A DNA stretch of 64,000 bases, from NCBI GenBank assembly GCA_964017185.1, contig OZ024874.1:18657957-18721956 (forward strand). The letters run 5' to 3'. This document shows, in pieces, positions 1-11,119 of this stretch (within the stretch, counting starts at the first letter, position 1; each line of letters starts with the position of its first letter). The DNA comes from Rugalucina vietnamica (lineage: Eukaryota; Mollusca; Bivalvia; Lucinida; Lucinidae). The notes beneath the pieces are model-generated. The model saw nothing but the letters and a program-made list of their open reading frames with translations, was not told the origin of the DNA and ran no database searches. A program made the position numbers and the translations under genes.

Positions 1-1440
1 TCACCAAAATTTATTAAATCTTGCTTGCCAGAAAGCATGATTTATACATCTGAGCACATGACAATAAAACATTGTCCTAGCAATAAATTGAGACCATTTT
101 GAGTTCTCCACGGCTATTGGCAGCTGAGATATAAGCAATGTTGTTGGTGTAGCCCATCATTTTTCATTGATGTTGCTATTATTTATTAAGATCTCATTAA
201 TATCAATAGATCTAAAAGAAAATAGCAGGAAACCGCGGTATGACCCATATTTCTCATTTATACGTTAACTGCTCTTCAAGGATCTCGGATTATATGGTTA
301 CAGAACATTGTCCTAGCAATTATTTATTACTAATTATAGCTCCCTAGGTCTTACAGTAACCCGGGCACGTGCGTTTTTCTACGCATACCCCAGAATTGTT
401 CTGTATAGTTTCTCTTAAACCAAAACGTTTTGTTAATATTCTTAAAACTAAAACACAAATGACCCATACTTTATAGTACAGGATGGTATAACATTTGATG
501 TCATTTTTCAGCACCATATGACTTTTGATTGCCGAGATACAAGTCATTTTGTAGGTATAATTGTTTGGTTCATGTATCACTATCATACCAATTATAGTAC
601 TTTAGAGCATTCTATTGGTAGGATATAAGTATTTTGGGAAGAACATCCTATTCTTTAGAATCGCATGAGGAGTGGTGTGGAAACTATGTAATTTTACATC
701 ATGCAAATCAAAGAAGGGGCTATGTCTAAGCTTTAAAATGAGACCATGTTCAATAATCTAAGATAAGTAACAGTCGAGTTATGATCAAATTTGTATGTAT
801 ACCCCCATTCTCAAGAATCACGTTAACGGTTGCCATGACAACCGTGCATTTTTTTTTTCATAGTGCATTTGAGTTTATCTTTGGGGACATTTTTGTTTAT
901 ATTTCTGGGGTGCCAGTAAATGATTGGCACCCATAAAAATGTCTTGGGGGTTGCAAGCTAGGTCAAATTAGCTCCCGGTGTACTATGCATAGTTTGGCAC
1001 TTTGTATGCAGCTTTTGTCGTGACGTGGCTCATATTTTAGTGCTATACTCCTTGTGAGAGATACGTTTGTGCTAAAATAGCGTTTATAAATACATTTGGT
1101 AAATTCCACCCATATAAAACCAGCGAGAAGCTGGAAATCAATTTTTATTTGACAAGCATAGTATGAAAATGGTTGTTTGAAATGCATATTATGAATGCGC
1201 TGGTCGCCATTTTGATGACGTCATATTTCAGCCCAGACGCGGGTCTCAGGGCGACGAACTGGTTTAAATTGTTGCATATGCCCCAAAGTTTGATTTAAGG
1301 TAGGTCGTCACAAATCGTCATGAAATTCCCACGGGAAGATTTTTTGTGCCCATTCGACATTGACTAGTACAACGAACCAACCATCACTGTGGATGGACAA
1401 ACACAGAAAAGAAATATAAATTTCCTATCAATGGCTATTA
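1..1440. other. Unassigned AT-rich DNA
   Basis: Apart from an R2-like stretch near 100-300 and a short GGGTGCCA/TGGCACCC inverted repeat near 908-932, nothing supports a gene or a named element. Confidence 0.6.
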
Positions 1441-1448
1441 AAAGCCTA

Positions 1449-1483
<35 letters not shown>
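1449..1483. repeat. TAA/ATA microsatellite
   Basis: About eleven ATA units in a row. Confidence 0.9.
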
Positions 1484-1978
1484 GTCTACTTACCAGAAAG
1501 TCAGGATATTCATTGAATGACAGAAAAAATATCCTTAACCCACATCTGACATTACCAACACAAATACGAACAGGAGTTCTTCACAGAAATGCATTACACC
1601 TGGGCAGCCATAAGAAAAATCCCTGGAATTCATTACATGTATGTTTTGAAAAAGAAAAGAACGCAGGTACAGCTTCAAATATAACAGCTGCCGAGCTAAG
1701 ACTTCACTTGACAATGCGGATGAGTTTTACGGAAGACAAACTCAATAGCATACAATCCGGTTTCATAACTTCCGTGTTATCAATAAAGGGTATTTGGATT
1801 ACTTTCAAAATCGAAAATAACTCATGCATACATAATATTATCTTTATGAAATATTTTAAACATAATTACCACTGCAATTTAATATGAAAATTCAATGGCA
1901 GTTTACTTCCGTACAGCATATTGGGACTTCCCTTAACATTCAAAATTGTTAGAGGATGAAAGCATTCAGCTGATTTAT

Positions 1979-1979
<1 letters not shown>

Positions 1980-2013
<34 letters not shown>
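1980..2013. repeat. CA microsatellite
   Basis: Seventeen CA units, uninterrupted. Confidence 0.95.
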
Positions 2014-2015
<2 letters not shown>

Positions 2016-2035
2016 CAAAAAGAAATGGATCGTAT

Positions 2036-2330
2036 GAAGCATAACTTTCCAGCTTTTCGAAAACATTAAAGGAAAGAACACATGTCTGGTCAGTTCTTCG
2101 TTTATTTTTTTCTTTATATATAAAATATCTTTATATATATGTTCTGGTTCATTGACCAATGACAACTTCAATGTTCAAGTTAGTTTAGAATAGGAGGTTG
2201 TGCAATTTTAAGAAAAAAGTGAAGCAGGATGTAGATATACTAAATATATTTAATGCAAATCAGTCGCTTTCAATGCATTTTAAAAATCGCTTGGTAAAAA
2301 TGAACAAAACAACGACAAATGTAAGAATAC
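2036..2330 (+). repeat. Dispersed repeat R1, copy 1
   Basis: ACTTTCCAGCTTTTCG, GTTCTGGTTCATTGACCAAT and AAAATGAACAAAACAAC match 22445-22965 in order. The second copy is interrupted by a family B MITE. Confidence 0.6.
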
Positions 2331-2808
2331 TCTGAACCAAAATACCCCACCACAGGCGTTATCAAGGGTTTTATGAAAAATTTTATTTTTGAACAGTTGG
2401 TTCACATGAAACTATATATAGAACACATGCATTACTGTATCAAACAAATGTGAAATTTGATCTTATATAACTATCCACATATATTATATAAGAACTGTAT
2501 TTCGAGGCGACAAATGGATGTGTACGCTATCTAGAGTCTCTGAGGCTTGAGTATTTAAAATTTTAACCTTATCTGACAGCAGAGTTGGTTGGTATTTTCT
2601 ATGAAAATATATTTAATATCATGAAATATCCAAATGTATTTGAATTGACAAAAAATATCATTTCCGACAAAAGAGTGCATACCCAATTTCAGTTTTTACT
2701 TTAAATGAGAGGTAATCTCATACTTGGCAGTCCAAATCCATAAAAAGTCGCTTAGTTTTCGTTTTGTTGGCATTTTTGAGTACATTATTCTACCTATGTT
2801 CATAATAT

Positions 2809-3245
2809 TCCTTGACATGTACCCGAACTCGTACGGGTGGATGCCAGGTCTGTAAATGACCCTGGGTCACAAAACTAGGTCAAAGGTCAAATGAGTGCAA
2901 AAAAGCAAAGATCTATAAAAATAAAAATAAACATTATCATTTTGGAAAATCATGAAGTGATTTTAGGTAACTTGTACTCATGTTCCTTGACATGTGTCCG
3001 AAGATATAGGGGTGGGTATCAAGATTTTGAATGCTCCTGGGTGACAGAATAAGGTCAAAAGTCAAATGAGTGCCAAATAACAAGCACCCGTTACAATAAT
3101 AAAGTAATTGGCATATTAAACATGGATTGACTTAAAGCACCATATGCTCATTTTATTCATTGACAAGTGCTTAAACTCATACGGGTATATTCCAAGTTTG
3201 TTACTGCCTCTCGGTCACAGAATTAGGTCAAAGGTCATATGAGTG
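2809..3245 (+). repeat. Degenerate tandem repeat (about 175 bp, three units) with direct-repeat hormone half-sites
   Basis: Three units carry TTCCTTGACATGT...ACGGGT...GGTCACA and then AGGTCAAAGGTCA (2878-2890, 3229-3241) or AGGTCAAAAGTCA (middle unit). AGGTCA-A-AGGTCA is the DR1 motif bound by RXR/HNF4-type nuclear receptors. A related reverse stretch (TGACCTTTGACCT) is near 13190. Confidence 0.6.
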
Positions 3246-3784
3246 CAAAAATATCAAGACCTGTAATGATTCCTAAATAATTCATTTCTATCGCAAAATT
3301 ATGGGCTGGCTGAAAGAAAGTTTCCCAAAGCATTTGTACTACATCTCAGAGATGATTTAAGGCTAATCTAGAAAATAATGCATGTCAGCCATTGGGACCA
3401 AAGGTCAGTTGAGGTCATCAATTCAAAACAGGGTTTACCCTGATAATGCATTCACAATTTCAATTACTGGAACGTTTCAGATGTAAAAGTAGCTGACAGA
3501 GACAGGAGGTCTTGCTGTGCTTGTTTGGCATTGATATATTTGTAAAGATTATACCATAGGATTTTTGTTCATGATGTGAAGATCCCGTCCTTAGTGAATG
3601 TAATTGATTGCCCCAACCCATTGAACCCCACCCCCACGCAAGAAAGCAAACGAGCAAAACAACGAAACAAATCATATGAATGCACTATTCATTTTGTCCA
3701 TTTTTAGAACTGTAGCAATTTCCAGAATTTAAGGTGCCAACACCTCCGTTGCTCTCCGATATTGTTTAATTAGAGAACTCACGT

Positions 3785-3919
3785 CCGGAAGTGGAACACC
3801 GCGCCTTGGTCAATGTCCACCAGTGTCGTTGTTTGTTTACTCATGTTGGCGTGACGTCGGTCACATATTGCCATAACGTTAAGCTCGAAAATTTAGCGTT
3901 TGGCTGTTCCAAAATTCCG
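3785..3919 (+). promoter_or_regulatory. Possible promoter and first noncoding exon
   Basis: CCGGAAGTG (3785-3793), an ETS-type site common in housekeeping promoters, is followed by a TGACGTC CRE-like site near 3853 and an unspliced stretch ending at GTAAGT (3920-3925), a strong donor. GC content is locally higher. No downstream coding exon on this strand was found within the window, so this is suggestive only. Confidence 0.3.
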
Positions 3920-3929
3920 GTAAGTCTGA

Positions 3930-5097
3930 TTTAATGTCAAATATCCGGAAAATTGGCAACATTTTTTGGAACTAAAAGACATATTCTTGATTGATGATAA
4001 AATGTAAATATCAGTACTGAAATTCAGATGTTTAGCTTTCACTGGATGATAATAACATCAGTTTTAATGTCTTTGAGAGGCATTTCGGGCTTCACAGACA
4101 TCAAAACAGCCTGAATTTCAATAAAATTATATTTATCATTAACACACTATTTATTGATCTGGCAGTTTCGAAGAATAGATTAGCTTGACAACTAAATGAT
4201 TGAAGAGAATATGCCCGAAACAGAGTTGCTTGCGATGAAATCAAGATTACTTATGCTCTCCTAGATCAGCTGGCTAACTGTCACTCCGCTCCACTTCGGT
4301 ACCTCGTTCCACTTCCCCTGACAGCTTAGCATAGGTTGCATTTAAACCAATGTCGAAATGATTGCGGATTTCGTAAGCAACCTGCAGCTATGATATTTTG
4401 CTATTAATCGTATTATTTTTGTTATGTATTTGTACCAGTGCCGAAGATCTTCCAGTAAGCACATTAAAATTGCCTAAAACGTTTAAATTAATGTAGAAAA
4501 ACAAACGATTTTCGACTTGGAGTCGCTAATTCTACAGTAGTCTCCCCTGATCTATTTATAGACTTCTTTGAAATTTTCCATAGAAAAAGTAAAATATTTT
4601 ATGATTCTGCGTACTTTAACAACTAGAATATTTATAATTTATGTCATATATGCAAGAAAAGATCTAACATAAGTTAGAATAACACATTTTTGCAATTTTG
4701 CTGAATTTTCATTTTCGACCAAGGGCCGAATATATCTCATTTCCGTCGGTATGGGGAGGTTTAACGGAATACCGATGGAAATATTCCGTCTAATGCTCTC
4801 CATACGTACGGTAATAAAATTTTACCAATACATATTTAATTATTGCTGTTGTGGCAGCCATCTTGACCACCATCATTATACAATAAGTAAAAATAAAACA
4901 TTAGTATCAATCTGACTCATTTGAAATTACTCTGATTACCATCAATACTCTTATTTTCAATCGTCACTTTTCTCAGGGTCAAAATTAGAAAACAATATGA
5001 AAAAATTTTGTCCTTACATGACATTGAACCTCAAGTATATAGATCTAAATCAATATCATTTATAAATCCAAACTTACTAATGGCGATCAACACCATA
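3930..5097. other. No recognised feature
   Basis: AT-rich, downstream of the possible first exon, ending at the LTR element. No coding exon was identified. The piece with AATACCGATGGAAATATTCC near 4770 is weakly palindromic. Confidence 0.6.
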
Positions 5098-5101
5098 AGT
5101 G

Positions 5102-5921
5102 TGTTACGTGCCAGGCGTAACTAGAAGATTAAGGAAACCAACAAGTTGGTTAGCCAGCAACAAGCTTTGTTTGAAATTTAACAAATCTATTTAGAAGTGA
5201 TTTCACCAGTAATTACATGTGAAACAATCAAAAGCATATATACAATCAAACAAAAATGAATGTACAATACCTTTCAAGATGTTAATTCCCTTAAAGAATG
5301 TCTGAATGTCCCTCAGAATTTTTTAACACAAGTCTGTATCAGTTTCTGATCCCAAGAATTAAAGTTTGTTTCAAAATAGCACTATGTCCCAATCCAGAAT
5401 CGAATATCACAAAGTAATCCAAGAATAAGTTTAAATTCCAGTAAGATAGATTTTGACTTCTTAATAGTAACAGTACCCAAAGATTGTCCTTATGAAAATT
5501 TGTAGCCCTTATATAGCACTAAGGAACATTCAGGATTCTTCCAGCAAATTCTATGATATCATATACTAAAAATAACAAGTTGTTTATCAAAATTTAATCT
5601 TCTGGAATATTCTAGAGAGGCCATTATCCTTCCACAATATTCTTTTGACATAAAAAAGATTTTTCTAGAAGATTCTACATCTTTCCAGGTTCTTCCAGAT
5701 TTTTCCGGACTTTTCTGTCAAAGAACAATTTGAAATTTCTAGAAAATTCTGAAGTAAACAACCTGTTTATGTCCAATATCTGGGACACTAAAAGTAAATA
5801 ATTGCTAAGGACAACAAGTAAACATCATATGTATAACATTATACTTTCCTGGGCATACTCCCTTGGGAAGTTTACCAGTACTGAATGCACATCTTTCAAC
5901 AAGTAACTGTCATACATAAAA
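5102..5921 (-). repeat. 3' LTR of the Gmr1-like element
   Basis: 820 bp, matching 11120-11939 almost base for base. It is the 3' LTR because the element reads on the minus strand. A purine tract (GAAGAGGGGAAG on minus, 5922-5933) lies directly before it, as a plus-strand primer site should. Confidence 0.93.
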
Positions 5922-6068
5922 CTTCCCCTCTTCAAAGAAAAGAAAGTTTTATAAAATAAAGCTTTCTTTTGCAATACTGGATAATTGTATACAATATGTT
6001 TAGCAAAATTTGTGCAAAACTAATCAAATACAACAGCACAAAGCTGGACATCAGCATTGTAGAGGCAC

Positions 6069-9000
6069 TTAAGCTCTGCTTAGGGTGTCTGGAATGATAT
6101 TATCTCTTCCTCGGATATGTCTGATGTCAAGATTGTGCTCTTGCAACATGAGACTCCACCTGACTAAACGCTGGTTCTTGTTTTTCATTTTATGTATGAA
6201 AGTCAGTGGATTGTGGTCACTGAAGACAACAATTGGTGCATGTGAAGAAGCTAAGTAAACTTCAAAGTGTTGAAGCGCAAGGATTAGAGATAGGCATTCT
6301 TTCTCTATGGTAGAGTAATTTCTCTGATGCTTGTTAAACTTTTTGGAAAAATAACAAACAGGATGGTCAACACCATTGTCATCTTCTTGCAACAATACAC
6401 TGCCTGCACCAACATCACTGGCATCTACTGCCAACTTGAACTCTTTGTCAAAACTTGGTGCTAAGAGAACCGGAGCACTTCTAAGTATGGCCTTGAGCTT
6501 ATCAAATGACTTCTGGCAGTCATCTGTCCAAACATACTTGGCCTTCTTACCAAGCAAGTTTGTCAGAGGCTCAGCTATAGCCGAGAAGTTGTTGCAGAAT
6601 TTCCTGTAATATCCAGCCATACCCAGAAAGCGCATCAGTTGTCTTTTGCTAGTAGGTACAGGAAAATCTGAGATAGCCTCAACTTTAGCTTCTACAGGTT
6701 TTACCTGACCTTGACCTACAATGTGTCCAAGAAATGTCAAGTTTGCATGGCAAAATTCACTTTTTGCCAAGTTCACAGTTAGTTTAGCATCACTTAGCCG
6801 GTCAAAGAATGTTCTGATTGTCTGCAAGTGTTGTTGCCACTCCTCACTGAAGATAATAGCGTCGTCGATATAGGCTTTACAGCCATCCAGATTGGAAATC
6901 AAACTGTTGACCAGCCGCTGAAAAGTCGCAGGCGAGTTCTTCATTCCAAATGGCATGACTTTATACTGGTACAGTCCATCTGGTGTAACAAATGCCGAGA
7001 TCTCCTTTGCTCTGTCCGTGAGGGGTATCTGCCAAAATCCCTTTAGCAGATCGAACTTTGTAACATACTTGGCATGTCCAATATTATCAATGCAGTCATC
7101 GATTCGTGGGATGGGAAAAGTGTCTGTTTTAGTGACAGAATTGACTTTTCGATAGTCTATGCACATTCTAAATGTCCCGTCTGGCTTTGGTACAAGAATA
7201 CAAGGAGAACTCCATTCACTTTGGCTGGGTTCAATGAAATCATTGTCCAGCAAATATTGAACTTCTTCCCTGAGATATTGCTGTTTTACAGGGTTCATTC
7301 TGTAAGGATGTTGCTTTACAGGTTTTGAACCTTCAATAATGTCAATATCATGATAGATTTTGTCAGTTCTGGATGGAATGTCCGGAAATAAGTGCTCATA
7401 TTCGAGAACTAACTGTTTCAGTTCAAGTCTTTTGTCTGAATCAAGGTGAGACAGTTTCTGATCAAGATTCTGTAGTATGTCAGAATTCTGGAGTTTCGAT
7501 GACGAGGGATCAGATTTCTCCAAGTTGAAGTCCTCAGAGTCCATTTGATTTTGTTCATGAGGGACAGAATTAACTATATTTACTGATGAAATAACATTAC
7601 TATCTCTATCAATGTACTTTTTAAGCATATTAATGTGACAAAGCTGTTTTTGCTTGCGCCTCCCAGGAGTGTTAACAATGTAATTCACGTCACTTAACTT
7701 TTTATCAACAGTATACGGGCCATAATATCTAGCTTGTAAAGGTCTGCCAGGAATGGGCAATAGAGCAAGTACCTTGTCCCCAGGTTCAAAATTTCTGTCT
7801 TTAGCATTTTCATCATAACGAATCTTCATTTTGCTTTGAGCAGATTTGAGATTGGACTGAGCTGCATCACAGGCCTTTGATAGTCTGTTTTTGAAATCAG
7901 ACACATACTGAAGTAAGTTCAAAGAACTGTCATCATCTGAGAGAAATTTCTCTTTTAGAAGTTTTAACGGTCCACGTACAGTGTGCCCAAAAACAAGCTC
8001 AAATGGGCTGAACCCCAGAGACTCTTGTACAGATTCTCTTACAGCAAATAGAAGCAAGTGTATGCCTTCATCCCAATCTTTTTCGGTGTCAAAGCAGTAA
8101 GATCTGATCATGTTTTTCAAAGTTTGATGGAATCTTTCTAAGGCACCTTGGCTTTCAGGGTGGTAAGCCGATGACTTGTATTGCTTAATTCCAAGTTCGT
8201 ACATAACTTGCTGAAAAATTCCTGACATAAAATTTGAGCCCTGGTCTGACTGTATAGATTTTGGGAGGCCTACAAATGTGAAGAACTTCACAAGTGCATT
8301 AACTATTGTTTTAGCCTTGATATTTCTGAGTGGGATAGCTTCAGGAAAGCGAGTTGAAGCACACATTATGGTCAGAAGATATTCACAACCTTTCTTTGTT
8401 TTGGGTAAGGGACCTACACAATCAATAATCACTCTGCTGAAAGGTTCATCAAAGGCAGGAATGGGCTGCAATTGAGCTTTAGGAATAGTCTGATTGGGTT
8501 TTCCTACCATCTGACAAGTGTGGCAGGATTTGCAGTGTTGAGATACATCAGATTTTATTCCTGGCCAGTAGAAATGATTAAGGATCTTGTGATAGATCTT
8601 ATTTACACCTAAATGGCCTGACATTGGAGTTTCATGGGCCAAGTTTAAGATTTCAGGGCGATAAACCCTAGGGATCACAATTTGGTGGTTAACAGTCCAC
8701 TCATCTTCTGCTGAGACATCTGGAGGACGCCATTTTTGCATTAATATGCCATTTTTGACATAATAGCAAACAGGGACCTGGGATATTTCTTTTTCATCTA
8801 AAGCCCTTTCAAATAAAGGCGAGATCTCAGAATCACTGTGTTGTTCTTTACAAAGCTGTGACCTTGACATCTGGTCATGACCTTGGTCATTTGAGTTGGA
8901 AGGTGAAAGGTCATTTTCTGACCCTGACCTTAGATTGCTAGGGTCAGTCTGAATATCAGACTGACTAGGGGAAAGAGATGTTGAAATCTCTTTATTAAAA

Positions 9001-11006
9001 GACTGACCTATCAAAGTGTCAGTTAAATCTATGTCCTGCATCCCATGATTCAATTTAGCTTTCTTTGCCATTGCCCTAGTGACAGCACAAGAAGGGTAAA
9101 GGTCAGGAATTTCCTGCTCAATGGGATCAGGCGGTTGATCAACACAGGGTGTGCTGGTCAAAAGTGGGTTTACCACAACCTTATCTCCTGCCAAATCATT
9201 GCCTAACAGCAAATGAATACCTTTAAAGGGTAAGGAAGGTCTAATACCTACAGCCACGGGACCTTTAACTAAGTCTGAGGACAAATAGATATTATGGAGC
9301 GGTACATTAACAAATCCACACTCTACGCCCTGGATAAGGACACTTGTCCCAGAAGAAGACTTCTCGGAAAATGGCAAGGTATCTGCCAAGATAAGGGATT
9401 GAGAAGCTCCGGTATCTCGTAAGATTTTGATAGGGGTAGACTGGGCAGAGTCACTGTTAAGTGACACAAAACCATCTGATAAGAATGGTTCATAAATCTC
9501 CATAATAGAATCCTCAGAGACTGACTCTTTACAAGTTCTGGTCAGTATAGGGTTTTCTTCCTGGATACAAGACTGTGGTTTAGCCTTTAAGGAGGTGAGA
9601 CCTGTCGGTTTAGCACTATCTAGATTTTCTCTTTCTTTCTTTCGTTTCAGTGCCAAACATTCAGAAATAATGTGGCCAGTTTTCTTACAATAATTACAAA
9701 TTGGCTGGGATAAGGGATTTTGTCCTTTGTTTTCACTAGAAAATTTGGGTTTTGGACTGGAATTGTCAGTTGGATTACTGGGATTGGCTTTGGGACCGGA
9801 CTGAGGGGAATATGGTTTTGACTGAGGGGTAATTTGCTTTGATTGAGGGTTATATGGTTTCCTAGGATATGGCTTGTTGACAAATGAAGCCTTATGAGTC
9901 AAAGCATAGTCATCAGCTAAACGTGCTGCTGTTTCCAAGTTTTCAACTTCTCTTTCGTTCAAGAAAGCCTTAACATCAGAATTTATGCACCTTTTGAATT
10001 CCTCAACAAGCATGAGCTGCCTTAGCTTTGCATGATCAGAACCTACTTTCTTTGAAGAACACCATCTATCAAATAGTTGCTCTTTTGTTCTAGCAAACTC
10101 AACATGAGTCTGGTCATGTTCTTTTCTACAGTCTCTAAATTTCTGCCTGTATGCCTCAGGGACCAGCTCATAAGCCTTAAGGATAAATTCCTTTACTGTA
10201 TCATAATCTGAGCTTTGCTCAAGAGAAAGCTGAGTGTAAATTTCTCGAGCTTTACCAATTACAACACTTTGCAAAAGCAAGGTCCAGTGCTCTCTTGGCC
10301 ATTTCAAGTTTTCTGCTACCTTCTCAAAATGTAAGAAATATTTGTCAACCTCTTTTTCTTGAAATGGAGGAACGAGACGAATGTGTTTTGTGACATCAAA
10401 TACTGTACTAGTAGCCAAAGGCAAAAATTTTGATTTTGATTTGTCATTAAGTTCAATTTCCTTCATTCTTAACTGAAATTGCCTTTCTCTTTCTTTTTCT
10501 TCAATTTCAAATTTAAATTTTTCTTTTTCAATTTCAAGCCTTTCTTCTCTTTCTAATTTTTCTTTTTCTAACTCAATTTTTTCTCGTTCTAATTCTCTTT
10601 GTTTTTCCTTCTCTCGTTCTTCCATTTCTAACTTTTGTTTATGCATTCTTTCTTCCCGTTCTAAAGTTTCCAATCTTATTCTTTCTTCCCTTTCGGCCTT
10701 TTCTGTCCTTATTCTTTCTTCATACTCAAATTTTAGTTTTTCCATCTCAATTTGTCTTTTGATTTCTAGTTCCCTCAACTGCAAGTCAGTCTGAGTGACT
10801 AGAATCTGAAAAGTAGCCGAGGAATCAAAAATTTCCTCGTCAACAAAAAACTGAATCAAAATGTTCTTAATTTCATGTTTTAACATGGAAGTCTTGATAT
10901 TTGACAACCCATAATGATCAGCTATGTCTAAGAGGTCACTCTTTTTGGCCTTATCTAACAGCTCCTGAGAAGGCGCAGCAATAAAGTCACTTAGTTTGAA
11001 TGACAT
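6069..11006 (-). CDS. Gag-Pol of the Gmr1-like element (1645 aa)
   Basis: Order of parts: Lys/Glu-rich coiled coil (about 75-190); capsid-like helical region (210-370) resembling the SCAN fold; CCHC knuckle CNYCKKTGHIISEC near 437-450; aspartic protease DTGAS near 530; integrase zinc HHCC (about 789-831) and DDE core (about 855-960, with SDQGSNF); a GPY/F-like stretch near 1080-1130; reverse transcriptase (about 1230-1410, YIDD box); RNase H ending at the stop (about 1520-1645, DASDVGAGSVL). No envelope is seen. Gag and Pol share one frame. Retroelement fossil; not a host gene. Confidence 0.93.
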   Translation of the reverse strand: MSFKLSDFIAAPSQELLDKAKKSDLLDIADHYGLSNIKTSMLKHEIKNILIQFFVDEEIFDSSATFQILVTQTDLQLRELEIKRQIEMEKLKFEYEERIRTEKAEREERIRLETLEREERMHKQKLEMEEREKEKQRELEREKIELEKEKLEREERLEIEKEKFKFEIEEKERERQFQLRMKEIELNDKSKSKFLPLATSTVFDVTKHIRLVPPFQEKEVDKYFLHFEKVAENLKWPREHWTLLLQSVVIGKAREIYTQLSLEQSSDYDTVKEFILKAYELVPEAYRQKFRDCRKEHDQTHVEFARTKEQLFDRWCSSKKVGSDHAKLRQLMLVEEFKRCINSDVKAFLNEREVENLETAARLADDYALTHKASFVNKPYPRKPYNPQSKQITPQSKPYSPQSGPKANPSNPTDNSSPKPKFSSENKGQNPLSQPICNYCKKTGHIISECLALKRKKERENLDSAKPTGLTSLKAKPQSCIQEENPILTRTCKESVSEDSIMEIYEPFLSDGFVSLNSDSAQSTPIKILRDTGASQSLILADTLPFSEKSSSGTSVLIQGVECGFVNVPLHNIYLSSDLVKGPVAVGIRPSLPFKGIHLLLGNDLAGDKVVVNPLLTSTPCVDQPPDPIEQEIPDLYPSCAVTRAMAKKAKLNHGMQDIDLTDTLIGQSFNKEISTSLSPSQSDIQTDPSNLRSGSENDLSPSNSNDQGHDQMSRSQLCKEQHSDSEISPLFERALDEKEISQVPVCYYVKNGILMQKWRPPDVSAEDEWTVNHQIVIPRVYRPEILNLAHETPMSGHLGVNKIYHKILNHFYWPGIKSDVSQHCKSCHTCQMVGKPNQTIPKAQLQPIPAFDEPFSRVIIDCVGPLPKTKKGCEYLLTIMCASTRFPEAIPLRNIKAKTIVNALVKFFTFVGLPKSIQSDQGSNFMSGIFQQVMYELGIKQYKSSAYHPESQGALERFHQTLKNMIRSYCFDTEKDWDEGIHLLLFAVRESVQESLGFSPFELVFGHTVRGPLKLLKEKFLSDDDSSLNLLQYVSDFKNRLSKACDAAQSNLKSAQSKMKIRYDENAKDRNFEPGDKVLALLPIPGRPLQARYYGPYTVDKKLSDVNYIVNTPGRRKQKQLCHINMLKKYIDRDSNVISSVNIVNSVPHEQNQMDSEDFNLEKSDPSSSKLQNSDILQNLDQKLSHLDSDKRLELKQLVLEYEHLFPDIPSRTDKIYHDIDIIEGSKPVKQHPYRMNPVKQQYLREEVQYLLDNDFIEPSQSEWSSPCILVPKPDGTFRMCIDYRKVNSVTKTDTFPIPRIDDCIDNIGHAKYVTKFDLLKGFWQIPLTDRAKEISAFVTPDGLYQYKVMPFGMKNSPATFQRLVNSLISNLDGCKAYIDDAIIFSEEWQQHLQTIRTFFDRLSDAKLTVNLAKSEFCHANLTFLGHIVGQGQVKPVEAKVEAISDFPVPTSKRQLMRFLGMAGYYRKFCNNFSAIAEPLTNLLGKKAKYVWTDDCQKSFDKLKAILRSAPVLLAPSFDKEFKLAVDASDVGAGSVLLQEDDNGVDHPVCYFSKKFNKHQRNYSTIEKECLSLILALQHFEVYLASSHAPIVVFSDHNPLTFIHKMKNKNQRLVRWSLMLQEHNLDIRHIRGRDNIIPDTLSRA

Positions 11007-11119
11007 GGTTGCTTTTTGCTGGCTTTAGCTATTTAAACAGCAAACAGTGAAGATACTTTAGAATTTTAAATAAATTTGGTGCACAAGAAATTTCAATCCC
11101 GGACTCGAGCCCCCAATTC

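Noticed and set aside
1513-1887. Protein of 124 aa on plus
   Set aside because: No recognisable domain, biased AT-rich composition and no promoter or splice context.
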